DNA of 64,000 nt from JAWWOW01 sp033851265 (GTDB lineage: Bacteria; Actinomycetota; Actinomycetes; JAWWOW01), in assembly GCA_033851265.1 (NCBI GenBank), contig JAWWOW010000003.1:310001-374000 (forward strand), given 5' to 3'. The translations under genes were made by a program, and so were the position numbers. Of the stretch, positions 34,445 through 44,016 are shown piece after piece. The notes beneath the pieces were generated by a model that was not told the origin of the DNA, made no database searches, and saw only the letters and a list, made by a program, of their open reading frames with translations. Every line of letters starts with the position of its first letter. Positions within the stretch are counted from its first letter, which is position 1.

Positions 34445-35725
34445 TTAGGACTTGCCGGCGGCGACGCCGATGAGGTCGGTGCCTTTCGTCAGCTTGCGCT
34501 CCTTGGCCCGTGGCGATGGTTTCGGTGTCACATCGACGTCGGTCGCCTGTGCGCGCAGCGCGGCAACCGTGCACTCCTCCGGCGGACGTACGGAGAACGG
34601 GTCGAAGCGGAAGTGCCGCAGTGCGTTGAGGTGCGTTATTGCGTCGATCTCGTGGTCGGGTACTGAGTCGAGCGACTTCATCAACGTCTCCGGAGCAGTC
34701 GGCCACGTCGAGTCGGAGTGCGGGTAGTCGCCCTCCCAGCAGATGGAGTCGAGACCCACCCGGTGGCGTACGTCGATCCCGACCGGATCGTCGATGAAGC
34801 ACGTGACGACGCGCTGCTTGAACAGCTCGCTGGGCAGCAGATCGCCGAAGTCCTGTCCCGTCCACTGGCGGTGGCGGGTGTAGATCCAGTCGACGCGGTC
34901 GTGGAAGTACGGGATCCAGCCGATACCGCCCTCGCTCATCGCAAAGCGAAGGTCGGGGAACTTGCGCAGCACCGGAGACCAGAGCAGGTCGGCAGCCGCC
35001 TGCACGATGTTGATTGGCTGCAGCGTGATGAGGACGTCGACTGGGGCGTCCTGCGCAGTGATGACGAGCGACGACGACGAGCCGATGTGCATGCAGACAA
35101 TGACGCCTTCGTCTGAGCACGCCTGCCAGAACGGGTCCCAGGTGTCGCTGTGCAGCGACGGGAGCCGCAGCTTCTCCGGGTTTTCCGAGAAGGAGACCGC
35201 GTGACAGCCCTTGGCTGCGACGCGGTGCACTTCTGCCGCCATGGCCTCGGGATCCCAGATCGGGGGGAGCGCTAGCGGGATGAAGCGCCCGGGGTAGGTG
35301 CCGCACCACTCGTCGATGTGCCAGTCGTTGTAGGCCTGCAGTAAGGCAAGCCCGAGTTCTTTGTCTTTCGCACGCGCGAACAGCTGGCCGCAGAGTTGTG
35401 GGAACGACGGGAAGCACATCGACCCGAGCACGCCGTTCGCATTCATGTCACGGATGCGCTCGTGGATGTCGTAGCACCCACTGCGGATCTCGTCGAAGGA
35501 CGTCGGCTCCATGCCGTACTCCTCCGGCGGCCGGCCGGCGACGGCATTCAACCCGATGTTCGGGATCTCGCGACCTTCGAAGAGCCAGACATCCGTGCCG
35601 TCGTCCTTCTGTACGACGACCGGAGCGCCGTCCTTCCACTTGGCGGGCAAGTGGCGGTCGAACATGTCCGGCGGCTCGACGACGTGGTCGTCGACACTCA
35701 CCATGATCATGTCGTCGATGCGCAT
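34445..35725 (-). CDS. Amidohydrolase family metal-dependent hydrolase
   Basis: 426 residues. ACMSD/amidohydrolase-2 TIM barrel: the N-terminal metal motif SVDDHVVEPPDMF, the central metal-binding His in IVCMHIGSS, then SEGGIGWIPYFHDRVD and the C-terminal WEGDYPHSDSTWP with the catalytic Asp. Such enzymes hydrolyse or decarboxylate carboxylated substrates. It is divergent from a class III CoA-transferase gene, sharing the palindromic operator at 35741-35756. Confidence 0.88.
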   Translation of the reverse strand: MRIDDMIMVSVDDHVVEPPDMFDRHLPAKWKDGAPVVVQKDDGTDVWLFEGREIPNIGLNAVAGRPPEEYGMEPTSFDEIRSGCYDIHERIRDMNANGVLGSMCFPSFPQLCGQLFARAKDKELGLALLQAYNDWHIDEWCGTYPGRFIPLALPPIWDPEAMAAEVHRVAAKGCHAVSFSENPEKLRLPSLHSDTWDPFWQACSDEGVIVCMHIGSSSSLVITAQDAPVDVLITLQPINIVQAAADLLWSPVLRKFPDLRFAMSEGGIGWIPYFHDRVDWIYTRHRQWTGQDFGDLLPSELFKQRVVTCFIDDPVGIDVRHRVGLDSICWEGDYPHSDSTWPTAPETLMKSLDSVPDHEIDAITHLNALRHFRFDPFSVRPPEECTVAALRAQATDVDVTPKPSPRAKERKLTKGTDLIGVAAGKS

Positions 35726-35740
35726 GGGCGTTCTCCTAAC

Positions 35741-35756
35741 CTGACGCGAATGTCAG
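35741..35756. promoter_or_regulatory. Palindromic operator of the catabolic island, copy 1
   Basis: CTGAC-GCGAAT-GTCAG lies between the divergent amidohydrolase and CoA-transferase starts, followed by AGTAGTCTCCG. TAGTCT (35759-35764) is 7 bases before the GTG at 35772, so it fits a -10 box of a leaderless message. The same unit recurs at 44779-44803. A TetR-type repressor is the likely binder. Confidence 0.68.
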
Positions 35757-35771
35757 AGTAGTCTCCGCGTC

Positions 35772-37091
35772 GTGTCGAGCACAGCGCCTGCTGCCCTCAG
35801 CGGCATCCGTGTGCTCGACTTCACCCGGCTCGGGTTCGGATCGCAGGCGACGCTGATCCTCGGCTGCCTCGGCGCCGAGGTCATCCGCGTCGAGTCATCC
35901 CGTCACCCCGACCCGATCCGGGTCATGCCGCCGTACGTCCCGCGTCCGGGCGAGACATCGGAGCGCTTCGGCAACGCGACGATGGCGGCCAAGGAGTCGG
36001 CGGTCTCCATGGATCGCGGCGCGATCTTCTTCAAGTACAACACCGGCGGGAAGAAGAGCATCGCGGTCAACGCCCGGGATCCGCGAGGTCTCGACATCCT
36101 GAAGCAACTTGTCGCAGTCAGCGACGTGGTCACCGAGTCGTTCGCGCTCGGGACCATGGATCGCTGGGGTCTGACGTACGACGTGATGCGCGAGCAGCGC
36201 GACGACGTCATCTACGTATCGATGTCTGGGTACGGGCACGAGGGGCCGGACGCGTCGTACATCACGATGGGCCCGACGGCGCAGGCACTCACTGGTCTCA
36301 CCCACCTCGTCGGACTGCCTGGACGTGAGGCGGCCGGCTGGTCGTTCTCCTACCTCGATCATGTCGGCGGCTATCTGGGTGCTGTCGCCGTGCTGTCCGC
36401 GCTGCTGCACCGGCAGCAGACGGGTGACGGCCAGTACGTCGATGTCGCGCAACTCGAGCCGGCGACCGCGCTGTCCGGTCCGCTCCTGCTCGACAAACTC
36501 GTCAACGGTCGCTCGTCGCGCCGACCCGACTTCCCGCCGGGCAATCGGCGGTTGCACCCAGCCGGTGCACCGCAGGGTGCCTACCGCACGGCGGGCAAGG
36601 ACCAGTGGCTCGTCATCTCCTGCACGACCGAGCCGCACTGGCGCGGCCTCAGCGCCGCCCTCGGTGCGCCGGCCTGGGCGGACGACGCGCGGTTCGCCAC
36701 GATCGAGGCTCGGGTGGCCAACGCGGACGAGCTCGACAAGCACGTCGAGGCGTGGACCTCCACCAAAGACAAATACGACGCGATGACCTTGCTGCAGTCG
36801 CACGGCGTACCCGCCGGCGCTGTCCAGGACTCGCGCGACCGTCTTGAACACGACCCGCAACTGCGTGCGCGCGAGCACTTCACCTCGTGGCCACATCGGG
36901 AAGAGGGCGCAGAGACGCTCCCGCTCGAAGGCGTGCCCTTCCGGATGTCCGCGACGCCGCCGTCGACCGGGGGCGCGATCCACCGCGGGCCACCGTGTCT
37001 CGGTGAGGACACCGAAGCCGTCCTCACGTCACTCCTGGGCATGACGTCGGAGGACGTGGCCGCACTGCAAGGCGACGGAGTGCTGGCATGA
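35772..37091 (+). CDS. Class III CoA transferase (CaiB/BaiF)
   Basis: 439 residues from GTG 35772. Family III CoA transferase: an N-terminal GIRVLDFTRLGFGSQATLILG, the TGGKKSIAVNARDPRGLDIL block, ESFALGTMDRWGL with the region that normally holds the catalytic Asp, and the GDGQYVDVAQ segment. It moves CoA from a donor acyl-CoA to an acid substrate, activating it for degradation. Its stop overlaps the ATG of a second CoA transferase (ATGA), suggesting a heteromeric or paired activation step. Confidence 0.9.
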   Translation: MSSTAPAALSGIRVLDFTRLGFGSQATLILGCLGAEVIRVESSRHPDPIRVMPPYVPRPGETSERFGNATMAAKESAVSMDRGAIFFKYNTGGKKSIAVNARDPRGLDILKQLVAVSDVVTESFALGTMDRWGLTYDVMREQRDDVIYVSMSGYGHEGPDASYITMGPTAQALTGLTHLVGLPGREAAGWSFSYLDHVGGYLGAVAVLSALLHRQQTGDGQYVDVAQLEPATALSGPLLLDKLVNGRSSRRPDFPPGNRRLHPAGAPQGAYRTAGKDQWLVISCTTEPHWRGLSAALGAPAWADDARFATIEARVANADELDKHVEAWTSTKDKYDAMTLLQSHGVPAGAVQDSRDRLEHDPQLRAREHFTSWPHREEGAETLPLEGVPFRMSATPPSTGGAIHRGPPCLGEDTEAVLTSLLGMTSEDVAALQGDGVLA

Positions 37092-38242
37092 GCGCCTTGG
37101 GTGGACTGCGTGTGGTCGAGCTCGTCGACGAGTCGGCGGAGTACTGCGGACGGTTGCTCGCTGGGCTAGGGGCCGACGTCATCAAGGTCGAGCCAGCCGA
37201 CGGCGCACCCTCACGGCACATCGGACCGTTCGCTGGCGACGAAGACGGACTCGAACGCAGCCTGCACTTCTGGCACTACAACGTTGGAAAGCGCTCGGCC
37301 GTGTTGAGCGACGTGCAGCTCAGCGATGTGCTGGGCACGGCTGATGTCGTCGTACACACACTTCGCGCGGACGACGCACGGGCGCGGGGCCTCGACTACG
37401 AGGTTTTGTCCGCCACAAACCCGCGGCTTGTCGTGTGCGCGGTCACGCCGTTCGGACAGGACGGCCCGTGGGCCGACTACCTCGCCGATGACCTCGTGCT
37501 GATGGCGCTCGGTGGGTCGATGGCGGCATGTGGGTACTCGCCCTTGCCCGATCGCACCTACGACACGCCCCCATTGGCTTGCTATGGCGACCAGGCCTGG
37601 CAGACGGCTGCGACGTACGCCGCTATCGCCGTCCTCGGCGCGCTGGTCTGGCGCGCGGACAGCGACCGGGGGCAGTTCATCGACGTCTCCGCGCACGAAT
37701 GCTCAGCGAGCATGACCGAGTGGCATCTCATGAACTATCTGTGCACGGGTAAGCCCGCCCGCCGTGGTGCGACCGCAATGGCTGTCGAGGCAGCAGATGG
37801 CCGGCAAGTCACTGCGCTGATCCCGGACTTCCTCGGCCCGCACATCTTCACCAACTTGCTCGCCATGCTCGAAGCGGATGGTGTCGCGGGACCGCTCTCT
37901 GACGCGGACTACGCCGACCCGATGTATCGCATGCACCACTACAACGAGATCGGCAACGCGTTGGCGCGGTTGGCTACCAAGCACGACGCCGACGAGTTGT
38001 TCCGCATGGGCCAGCAAGCTGGTTTGCCCTGGGGGGTGATTCGGGCTGCTGACGAAGCGGTCGAGGATCGGCATCTCGTTGCCCGCGGTCACTTTGTCGA
38101 GTTGGAGCGACCGGATGGCGGTGGCCCGGTTACCCATTCCGGCGCGCCGTTCATCGCACACGGGTCGCCGTTCCGCTTTGCCCGCCGATCGCCGCGGCTC
38201 GGTGAGCACACCGACGACGTACTCGCGGAGCTCTCGCGTTGA
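37088..38242 (+). CDS. Class III CoA transferase, second copy
   Basis: 384 residues. The same fold as the upstream gene: LRVVELVDESAEYCGRLLAGLGADVIKVEP, HYNVGKRSAVL, and DRGQFIDVSAHECSAS. It is more divergent than typical FRC/CaiB enzymes and may be an alpha-like partner of the first protein. The overlap of its 3' end with the thiolase-fold gene (38239-38242) shows tight coupling of activation and carbon-carbon cleavage. Confidence 0.85.
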   Translation: MSALGGLRVVELVDESAEYCGRLLAGLGADVIKVEPADGAPSRHIGPFAGDEDGLERSLHFWHYNVGKRSAVLSDVQLSDVLGTADVVVHTLRADDARARGLDYEVLSATNPRLVVCAVTPFGQDGPWADYLADDLVLMALGGSMAACGYSPLPDRTYDTPPLACYGDQAWQTAATYAAIAVLGALVWRADSDRGQFIDVSAHECSASMTEWHLMNYLCTGKPARRGATAMAVEAADGRQVTALIPDFLGPHIFTNLLAMLEADGVAGPLSDADYADPMYRMHHYNEIGNALARLATKHDADELFRMGQQAGLPWGVIRAADEAVEDRHLVARGHFVELERPDGGGPVTHSGAPFIAHGSPFRFARRSPRLGEHTDDVLAELSR

Positions 38243-39432
38243 GCGGTCGGGCTTGCATCGCCGGCGTCGGCGAAACCCGCTATGCCAAATGGGGCGGCAT
38301 CACCGACACCAGTGAATACGCCCTGGCCGTGGAGGCGATCACGCGCGCGTGCGCGGATGCCGGTGTCGATATCCACGACGTCGACGGGCTCTGCTCCTTT
38401 GGTGACGACCGCAACGCGGCGACGTTCCTTGCCGCCGATCTCGGCCTCCGCGAGCTGCGGTGGGCCACCATGTCGTGGTTGCCGGGCGGTGGGGGGTCGT
38501 GCGCAGCCGTTGCCTCAGCGGCGCTCGCGGTCGAGTCGGGCCAGGCGGACACCGTCGTCGTGTTCCGGTCGCTGTGCCAAGGGCAGTTTGGCCGCTTCGG
38601 CCAAGGCCCTGGCGGGCGGCGGTCAACCGAGCGAGAACCCCACCTTCGCCGCGCGCGTTCGCTGATCGAGGCGCACGCGGCGTACACGATGCCGTTCGGA
38701 ATGGTGAACCCACCGACGGCGTACGCCATGGTTATGCAACGGCACATGCACCTCTATGGCACGACGAGCGAACAGATGGGCGAGGTGGCGGTGCGCTTTC
38801 GCGATCACGCACAGCGCAATCCCCGCGCAGTCATGGGGGACAAGCCGATGACGCTCGTCGACCACCAACAGTCGCGGATGGTCGCGGAGCCGCTGCACCT
38901 TTTCGACTGCTGCCTGGAGAACGACGGCGCATGCGCAATCGTGGTGACCAGCGAGGCGCGGGCGCGTGACCTTCGTCGTACGCCGGTCGCTGTGCTGGCC
39001 TCGGCACAGGGAACACCGACCGGGTTCGGCCACGGCCAGTACCTCAACGTCAACCTGCCCGATCAGATCTATGCCAGTGCCGGCGCGGCGGGTGTCGCCC
39101 AGCGATTGTGGGCGAGCGCTGGCGTGCGCCCGGATGACGTTGATGTCGCAATGGTCTATGACCACTTCACTGGGCTGGTGCTGCTGACGCTCGAAGACTT
39201 CGGTTTCTGCGGGCGCGGCGAGGGTGGACCGTACTTCGCCGAAGCATCGCTGCCGATGAACACTCACGGCGGGTCGTTGTCGGAGGCATATATCCACGGT
39301 CTGAACCATGTTGCGGAAGGCGTCCGTCAACTGCGGGGCGAGTCGACAACGCACGTTGACGGGGCGGAGACGTGCCTCGTCACGGGCGCGGCCGGTGTGC
39401 CTACATCTGCACTGGTGTTGGGCCGGCTATGA
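38239..39432 (+). CDS. Thiolase-fold lipid-transfer protein (Ltp2-like aldolase), copy 1
   Basis: 397 residues. Thiolase superfamily: an N-terminal CIAGVGETRYAKWG, PGGGGSCAAVASAALAVESG at the position of the nucleophile loop, DFGFCGRGEGGPYFAE, and a C-terminal MNTHGGSLSEAYIHGLNH. By my hand alignment the catalytic Cys of true thiolases is replaced by Gly, as in Ltp2 retro-aldolases. The adjacent DUF35 gene is the usual Ltp2 partner. It would cleave a beta-hydroxyacyl-CoA thioester in side-chain degradation. Confidence 0.8.
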   Translation: MSGRACIAGVGETRYAKWGGITDTSEYALAVEAITRACADAGVDIHDVDGLCSFGDDRNAATFLAADLGLRELRWATMSWLPGGGGSCAAVASAALAVESGQADTVVVFRSLCQGQFGRFGQGPGGRRSTEREPHLRRARSLIEAHAAYTMPFGMVNPPTAYAMVMQRHMHLYGTTSEQMGEVAVRFRDHAQRNPRAVMGDKPMTLVDHQQSRMVAEPLHLFDCCLENDGACAIVVTSEARARDLRRTPVAVLASAQGTPTGFGHGQYLNVNLPDQIYASAGAAGVAQRLWASAGVRPDDVDVAMVYDHFTGLVLLTLEDFGFCGRGEGGPYFAEASLPMNTHGGSLSEAYIHGLNHVAEGVRQLRGESTTHVDGAETCLVTGAAGVPTSALVLGRL

Positions 39433-39851
39433 GCGAACGCTGGTATCCCGACACGATGCCGCTGCCGGCAGCGAACGCAGAGACGCTGGCCTGGTGGGAA
39501 GCCGCGCGTGAGCATCGCCTTGTCGCACAACGGTGCACGGCCTGCGGCGCGTTGCGACACCCACCGGGGCCGGTGTGTCCGTCGTGCAGCTCGGTGGACG
39601 CGGACTGGCAGGAGCTGTCAGGGCGCGGTGTCGTCTACACGTACACCGTGGTGCACCAGCAGTTCGTCCCGGCTGATCTGCCGTACGTCGTGGTGGCGGT
39701 CGAGCTCGACGAGGGCGTGCGCATGGTGTCCAACCTCGTGGATGTGCGGCCGGGTGAGGTGCGCATCGGACAGCGCGTCCACGTGGAATGGGAGGACATG
39801 GGTCCGACTCTCGCGGTACCCCGCTTTCGGCCCGTCTCAGCTAACGAGTGA
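39429..39851 (+). CDS. DUF35 zinc-ribbon/OB-fold partner, copy 1
   Basis: 140 residues from ATG 39429, which overlaps the stop of the thiolase-fold gene. Zinc-ribbon cysteines are in CTACGAL and CPSCSS, and an OB fold follows (GRGVVYTYTVVHQQF, VVAVELDEGVRMVSNL). In steroid side-chain degradation ChsH2's DUF35 domain binds and activates Ltp2; this protein probably does the same for its neighbour. It overlaps the convergent PP2C phosphatase gene by 15 bases. Confidence 0.9.
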   Translation: MSERWYPDTMPLPAANAETLAWWEAAREHRLVAQRCTACGALRHPPGPVCPSCSSVDADWQELSGRGVVYTYTVVHQQFVPADLPYVVVAVELDEGVRMVSNLVDVRPGEVRIGQRVHVEWEDMGPTLAVPRFRPVSANE

Positions 39852-41060
39852 AGGCGTGGTCTGAGCCACTAGTCGGCGCGGCTCGTCGCCCATCCATTCC
39901 ACGAGGAGGGTGGTTGCGTCGTCCTGCAGCTCACCGCCTTGGTGGTTCAGGATTGCAAGCATCAGCCGGCGCAATGTCTCGGGAGCCGGGCGTTCCCCGG
40001 CGGCCTCACGGGTGACGAAGTCGACGAGCCGCTGCGTGCCGAAGAACTCTCCGTCGGCGTTCCTTGCCTCGATGACGCCGTCGCTGTGCAAGAGCAGGCG
40101 GTCTCCCGGTTGTAGTCGTTCCTGACCGACCTCCGGCACCTCTCCGAGCAGGCCCAGTGGGGGGTTCACCTCGGCATCCAAGGACTTGACCACCCGGCCT
40201 TCGCGCACGATCAACGCCGGGGGATGTCCCGCATTGACCCAGCGCCAGACGCCGGTGCGAGTGTCAAGCTCGCCCACGATGCCCGTGACGAACTTGTCCT
40301 CTCCGAACTCCGCAGCAATGTGCTTGTCGATCGACCGCACACTGTCGACCAGGCTGAGACCGGAACGTCGAGCGTTGCGCATCGCGGCGATGGCGACGGC
40401 CGACAGAAGTGTCGCCTCGAGACCGTGGCCTAACGCGTCGACGATGGCAATGTGGGCTACGTCGCCGTTCACCGCATAGTCAAAACTGTCACCCGCCACC
40501 TCATGCGTGGGTACCAGTGCGCCGGCAATCGCCACTCGCGGCGTCGCGAACGTCAGCGGTGGTAGCTGCGTCCATTGCAGCTCGGCCGGCACCGAGTGCG
40601 GCCAGCGCCGTCGAGCACGTTCGAGCGAGTCGCCGTAAACCGTGCGCGAAATCAACAGCTCCGCGACGAGGCTGCCCAGGGCAAAGCACTCGTCTCGCAG
40701 CGTGTCGTCTACGCCGCGGGACGGGGGAAAGCACATCTCCATCACGCCGAGTCGTTCGGTCGCGTCGAGGATGGGGACCCAGAGCGTGGTGGCGTCGTCC
40801 GCAGCTGTCTCGTACGCCGTCACCTCGGTGAACGCACGACCGGCAAGCGTTCCGTCTACGGCGATGGGTTGGCGCACGATCGGTTGGTCGGCAGTCAACG
40901 GCATGAGGACCACTTGGTCGTAGTCGATTACATAGACGATGGTTTCTCGCGCGCCGTGTCCTGCACCCGCAGCAGCAATAAGCCCGGGCAGATCGTCAGG
41001 GCCCGCTAGATGCGCGCCGACGAGCAGATCCTGGAGCGCAGTGCCGGTGCTTGTTGCCAC
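39837..41060 (-). CDS. SpoIIE-family PP2C phosphatase with GAF-like domain
   Basis: 407 residues. The N-terminal 170 residues look like a GAF sensor (ETIVYVIDYDQVVLMPL, PIVRQPIAVDGTLAGRAF). The C-terminal SpoIIE/PP2C domain carries the metal-binding Asp motifs GDSFDYAV, AHIAIVDALGHGLEATLLSA, WVNAGHPPALIV, LLLHSDGVIEARN and QDDATTLL. It dephosphorylates an anti-sigma antagonist or similar partner. No such partner is adjacent; the RsbW-like protein at 19.6 kb is the only candidate in the window. Confidence 0.88.
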   Translation of the reverse strand: MATSTGTALQDLLVGAHLAGPDDLPGLIAAAGAGHGARETIVYVIDYDQVVLMPLTADQPIVRQPIAVDGTLAGRAFTEVTAYETAADDATTLWVPILDATERLGVMEMCFPPSRGVDDTLRDECFALGSLVAELLISRTVYGDSLERARRRWPHSVPAELQWTQLPPLTFATPRVAIAGALVPTHEVAGDSFDYAVNGDVAHIAIVDALGHGLEATLLSAVAIAAMRNARRSGLSLVDSVRSIDKHIAAEFGEDKFVTGIVGELDTRTGVWRWVNAGHPPALIVREGRVVKSLDAEVNPPLGLLGEVPEVGQERLQPGDRLLLHSDGVIEARNADGEFFGTQRLVDFVTREAAGERPAPETLRRLMLAILNHQGGELQDDATTLLVEWMGDEPRRLVAQTTPSLVS

Positions 41061-41127
41061 CGTCGACCCCCTCGACCGAATGCCCTGCGGACGGCGGCGG
41101 CGGCCGAACGCCCGGAGCCCTCGGATT

Positions 41128-41799
41128 CTAGGTGGGTGAGTGTGCAGGAGCCCGACCCGAGCCGAGAATCATGGCCGCGCGGGCGAGCGCACCCCTTGAT
41201 CCGGTCACCGTGGCCCGCTTGCGGCTGACCGCTTCGGCGGTCGTCAGCCGCCCCAGCCCCATCTCGTAGAGCGTCGGCAGGTCGGTAGTCAGGACGACGT
41301 CGGCGGCGCCCGGTGCAGGTCCTCGTTGCACGTCGACCTCACCGTCGCGTACGCGGACGTGGAACGGTTCGCCGTCCACCACGAATTCATAGGTGTCATG
41401 CACACCGACGGCGTGTTCGGGGCGAAATCGCGAGCGCAATGACAAGAGCAACCAGTCGGGACGCCGGTACGAATCGTCGTCGAAGTCCATCCGGCGAGCG
41501 CCCCAGACCGCGATCGGCAGCAGCGCCTCGCGTAGCTCACGGCCGCTCTCGGTCAGCTCGTAAGCCGTAATCGCCGCGGGTGGTGGCAGCTGGGTACGGC
41601 GAACAATCCCGTTGTCTTCGAGTTGGCGCAGCCGATCGGCGAGCAGGTTCGTGCCGATGCCGGGAAGTCCGGCGAGCAGGTCGGTGTAGCGCTGGGGACC
41701 GAGCGCGAGGTCACGGACGATGAGTAGCGTCCAACGCTCGCCGACGATGTCGAGCGCGGTAGCGAGCCCGCAGAACTGCTCGTAGCTGCGCTTGCCCAT
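41128..41799 (-). CDS. HxlR-family regulator with SCP2-like domain
   Basis: 223 residues from ATG 41799, preceded by GGGGGAGG. The HxlR winged helix (residues 1-110) has CGLATALDIVGERWTLLIVRDL, LPGIGTNLLADRLRQLEDNGIV and YELTESGRELREAL. The C-terminal part (DTYEFVVDGEPFHVRVRDGEV) resembles a sterol-carrier protein-2 fold and could bind a hydrophobic ligand. It is divergent from a MDMPI-like gene, its likely target. Confidence 0.88.
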   Translation of the reverse strand: MGKRSYEQFCGLATALDIVGERWTLLIVRDLALGPQRYTDLLAGLPGIGTNLLADRLRQLEDNGIVRRTQLPPPAAITAYELTESGRELREALLPIAVWGARRMDFDDDSYRRPDWLLLSLRSRFRPEHAVGVHDTYEFVVDGEPFHVRVRDGEVDVQRGPAPGAADVVLTTDLPTLYEMGLGRLTTAEAVSRKRATVTGSRGALARAAMILGSGRAPAHSPT

Positions 41800-41894
41800 C
41801 CCTGGTGTGACCTCCCCCACGCGATACCGGCCTTGTGGGTGCCTTCGATCAGCACTATCGTTTTCTCAAGTTGATGCTATCAGGAGGTATAGCG

Positions 41895-42563
41895 ATGAGG
41901 TTACGCCGCGCGGAGGTTGTCGAGGGCTATCCGGCCGAGCTGCAACGGTTCGAGGACCTACTTCGGTCCTTGAGCGACGCGGAATGGCAAGCCGGTACGC
42001 GGTGCGACGGCTGGGTCGTTGCCGACGTCGCAGCGCATGTCACGGGCACTCTCGCCGCGATCACCGAGGGTCGGATCGAGGACCTCGCCGATCCCGCCAA
42101 GGTCGACGCGCTCGTCACCGATCGTCGTGGCCGCTCCCGCGACGAGGGCATCGACGAATTCGCGAAGGTCGCGGCCAGCGTGCCGCCACTCCTCGATGTA
42201 TTCGACGACGAGTCCTGGTCGGCTGCAGCGCCCGGCGGTGTTGCGGCGTCGATCGGTGAGGGCGTTGAAGCGCTTTGGTACGACACGTTCGTTCACAGTG
42301 AGGACATCCGCGCGGCTCTCGGCCGTCCATCCGAGCGCCCGCAGGACAGTGTCCGGGTGTCGATCGGGCATTTGGCCGATGTGTTGCAAGGTCAGGAATG
42401 GGGCCCCGCGACGCTGGCGTTCGACGGTCTCGAGGAGTTTGCAGTCGGCGATGGCAGTGGGCGCAAGGTCACCGGCGACCCCTATGAGTTCATCAACATC
42501 GCAACCGGCCGCGCCGACCCCGCGACGCTCGGTCTTGACGAGACGGTGAACGTCTACCGCTGA
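41895..42563 (+). CDS. Mycothiol-dependent isomerase-like (MDMPI/DinB) protein
   Basis: 222 residues from ATG 41895 with AGGAGG 7 bases upstream. Four-helix bundle of the maleylpyruvate isomerase N-terminal/TIGR03083 type: LQRFEDLLRSLSDAEWQAGTRCDGWVVADVAAHVTGT (its conserved W and the metal His), and ALWYDTFVHSEDIRAALG with a second conserved His. Members use mycothiol or act as maleylpyruvate isomerase-like proteins. Its regulator is probably the HxlR protein next door. Confidence 0.85.
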   Translation: MRLRRAEVVEGYPAELQRFEDLLRSLSDAEWQAGTRCDGWVVADVAAHVTGTLAAITEGRIEDLADPAKVDALVTDRRGRSRDEGIDEFAKVAASVPPLLDVFDDESWSAAAPGGVAASIGEGVEALWYDTFVHSEDIRAALGRPSERPQDSVRVSIGHLADVLQGQEWGPATLAFDGLEEFAVGDGSGRKVTGDPYEFINIATGRADPATLGLDETVNVYR

Positions 42564-43660
42564 GCGCCGAGCAACCGCTCGAGGCGCTCGCCGTAGAATC
42601 GCAACGCGTTGTCCGCGAGCAGTTTGCGTTCCAGAGTGGGGTCAAGCCCGCGCTCGCGCACCGTCTTCACCGCACCGGGGAACACCGCGTCGTAGTGCGG
42701 GTAGTCGCTCGCGAAGCACAAGTTGTCGGCCCAGCCGAGGTCGCACACCATCGGTAGCGATCGCTCCTCCACCTCGAACGTCAGCCAGGTCCGAGCGGGC
42801 AACACGCCGGTCGGATCCCCACCGACGAAGTCAGTCGGCGCGAGTTCGTAATGCTCCTCGATCCGCTCGGTCCAGTACGGCGCCCACCCACAGCCCGCCT
42901 CGAAGAATCCCAAGCGCAGCAACGGATGTCGCTGTAGCACGCCGGACAGCGTCAACACCAACATGGCGGTCATCTGCTCGAACGCGTGGCTGATCACATG
43001 TCCGCCGGCGTACGACGAGATTCGATCCTCGCCGACGGTGTCGATGCCGCCGCCGAGATACGCCTCGTGCATGACGATCGGGACGTCGAGCGCGGACGCC
43101 GCCTGCCAGAGCACGTCGTACGACGGGTCGTCGACGGTGCGGCCCCCGACGCGGTTGGGGCGCATGACCCCGCCGACGAAGCTATGGCGTGAGACGCATC
43201 GGTCCAGCTCAGCCGCGGCAAGCTCGGCATCTTGCTGGGGCAACAACGCAACACCGACCAGGCGTGCTGGATCGGTTTCGCAGTACGTCGCGAGCCAGTC
43301 GTTGCTCGCCGCGCAGAGACCGGCGGCGACGACCGGGTCTTCATACAGACCAAACATCAGCCCCAGACTCGGATAGAGCACGGCAGCATCAATGCCTTCG
43401 GCATCGAGCACTCGGACGCGTTCGACCGGATCGCGACCCCCCAGCCGCACCTCGCCACCCGCTGAGACATGTGTCTTCGACCCCCGCGGCTGCTTGTAGG
43501 TCGGCCGCCATGGCTTGCCTTCGATGAGGTTGACGAGATGTCCGTCTGCGTCGCGCTCGAAGCGAGGGGCCAAGTCGCGCACCGAACCAGGCAATGCGGC
43601 GACGATGGCTGCGAGGTCCTCTTCGATGTGGCCGTCTGCGTCGATGACCCGGTCGGTCAC
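42554..43660 (-). CDS. Amidohydrolase family protein, second copy
   Basis: 368 residues. Amidohydrolase-2 barrel: an N-terminal DADGHIEEDL, IVMHEAYLGG (metal His), FFEAGCGWAPYWTERIEEHY and FASDYPHYDAVFPG with the catalytic Asp, then NALRFYGERL. It resembles the hydrolase at 34.4 kb only in fold. The start overlaps the stop of the NTF2-like gene upstream (43657-43660). It probably hydrolyses a carboxylic intermediate of the same island. Confidence 0.88.
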   Translation of the reverse strand: MTDRVIDADGHIEEDLAAIVAALPGSVRDLAPRFERDADGHLVNLIEGKPWRPTYKQPRGSKTHVSAGGEVRLGGRDPVERVRVLDAEGIDAAVLYPSLGLMFGLYEDPVVAAGLCAASNDWLATYCETDPARLVGVALLPQQDAELAAAELDRCVSRHSFVGGVMRPNRVGGRTVDDPSYDVLWQAASALDVPIVMHEAYLGGGIDTVGEDRISSYAGGHVISHAFEQMTAMLVLTLSGVLQRHPLLRLGFFEAGCGWAPYWTERIEEHYELAPTDFVGGDPTGVLPARTWLTFEVEERSLPMVCDLGWADNLCFASDYPHYDAVFPGAVKTVRERGLDPTLERKLLADNALRFYGERLERLLGAQR

Positions 43661-44016
43661 GACGGGCTCCGCTGGATGAAGATCTCGATGCGCGCGATGC
43701 GCTCGTCCTCGAGCGTCAGCAGCAACACCTCGTTGGTGATGGTCGGCGCCCCGTCGACCTCGACCGTTTCGGACAACTCAGCGAACGCGCGGTTGCCGTC
43801 GTACGTCACGCGGGTCACGTCCATCGCATATCCCGGCAGGCTCGGTAGCAGTTCACTGATGAACGCGATGTAGTCGGCCCGGCCCGTGTAGGTGTCGCCA
43901 TACGGGCCGATGCGCACAAGGTCGTCGGTCACGCAGTCGCTCAAGCGAGCCCAGTCGTGTGCGCGGATCGCGTCGAGATAAGCCTCGACAATGCCAGCTT
44001 TCGGCGGTTCGGCCAT
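43657..44016 (-). CDS. NTF2-like (SnoaL) protein
   Basis: 119 residues. NTF2/SnoaL fold: GIVEAYLDAIRAHDWARLSDCVTDDLVRIGPYG, GRADYIAFISELLPSLPGYAMDVTRVTYDGNRAFAELS and a C-terminal EVLLLTLEDERIARIEIFI. It is part of a three-gene minus-strand unit with the class II aldolase and the amidohydrolase; the stops and starts touch or overlap. Its role may be isomerase or binding. Confidence 0.85.
   Translation of the reverse strand: MAEPPKAGIVEAYLDAIRAHDWARLSDCVTDDLVRIGPYGDTYTGRADYIAFISELLPSLPGYAMDVTRVTYDGNRAFAELSETVEVDGAPTITNEVLLLTLEDERIARIEIFIQRSPS

Noticed and set aside
38239..39432. Simple acetyl-CoA acetyltransferase
   Set aside because: Fold matches, but the nucleophile loop lacks the expected Cys and a DUF35 partner is present, so an Ltp2-like aldolase is more likely.
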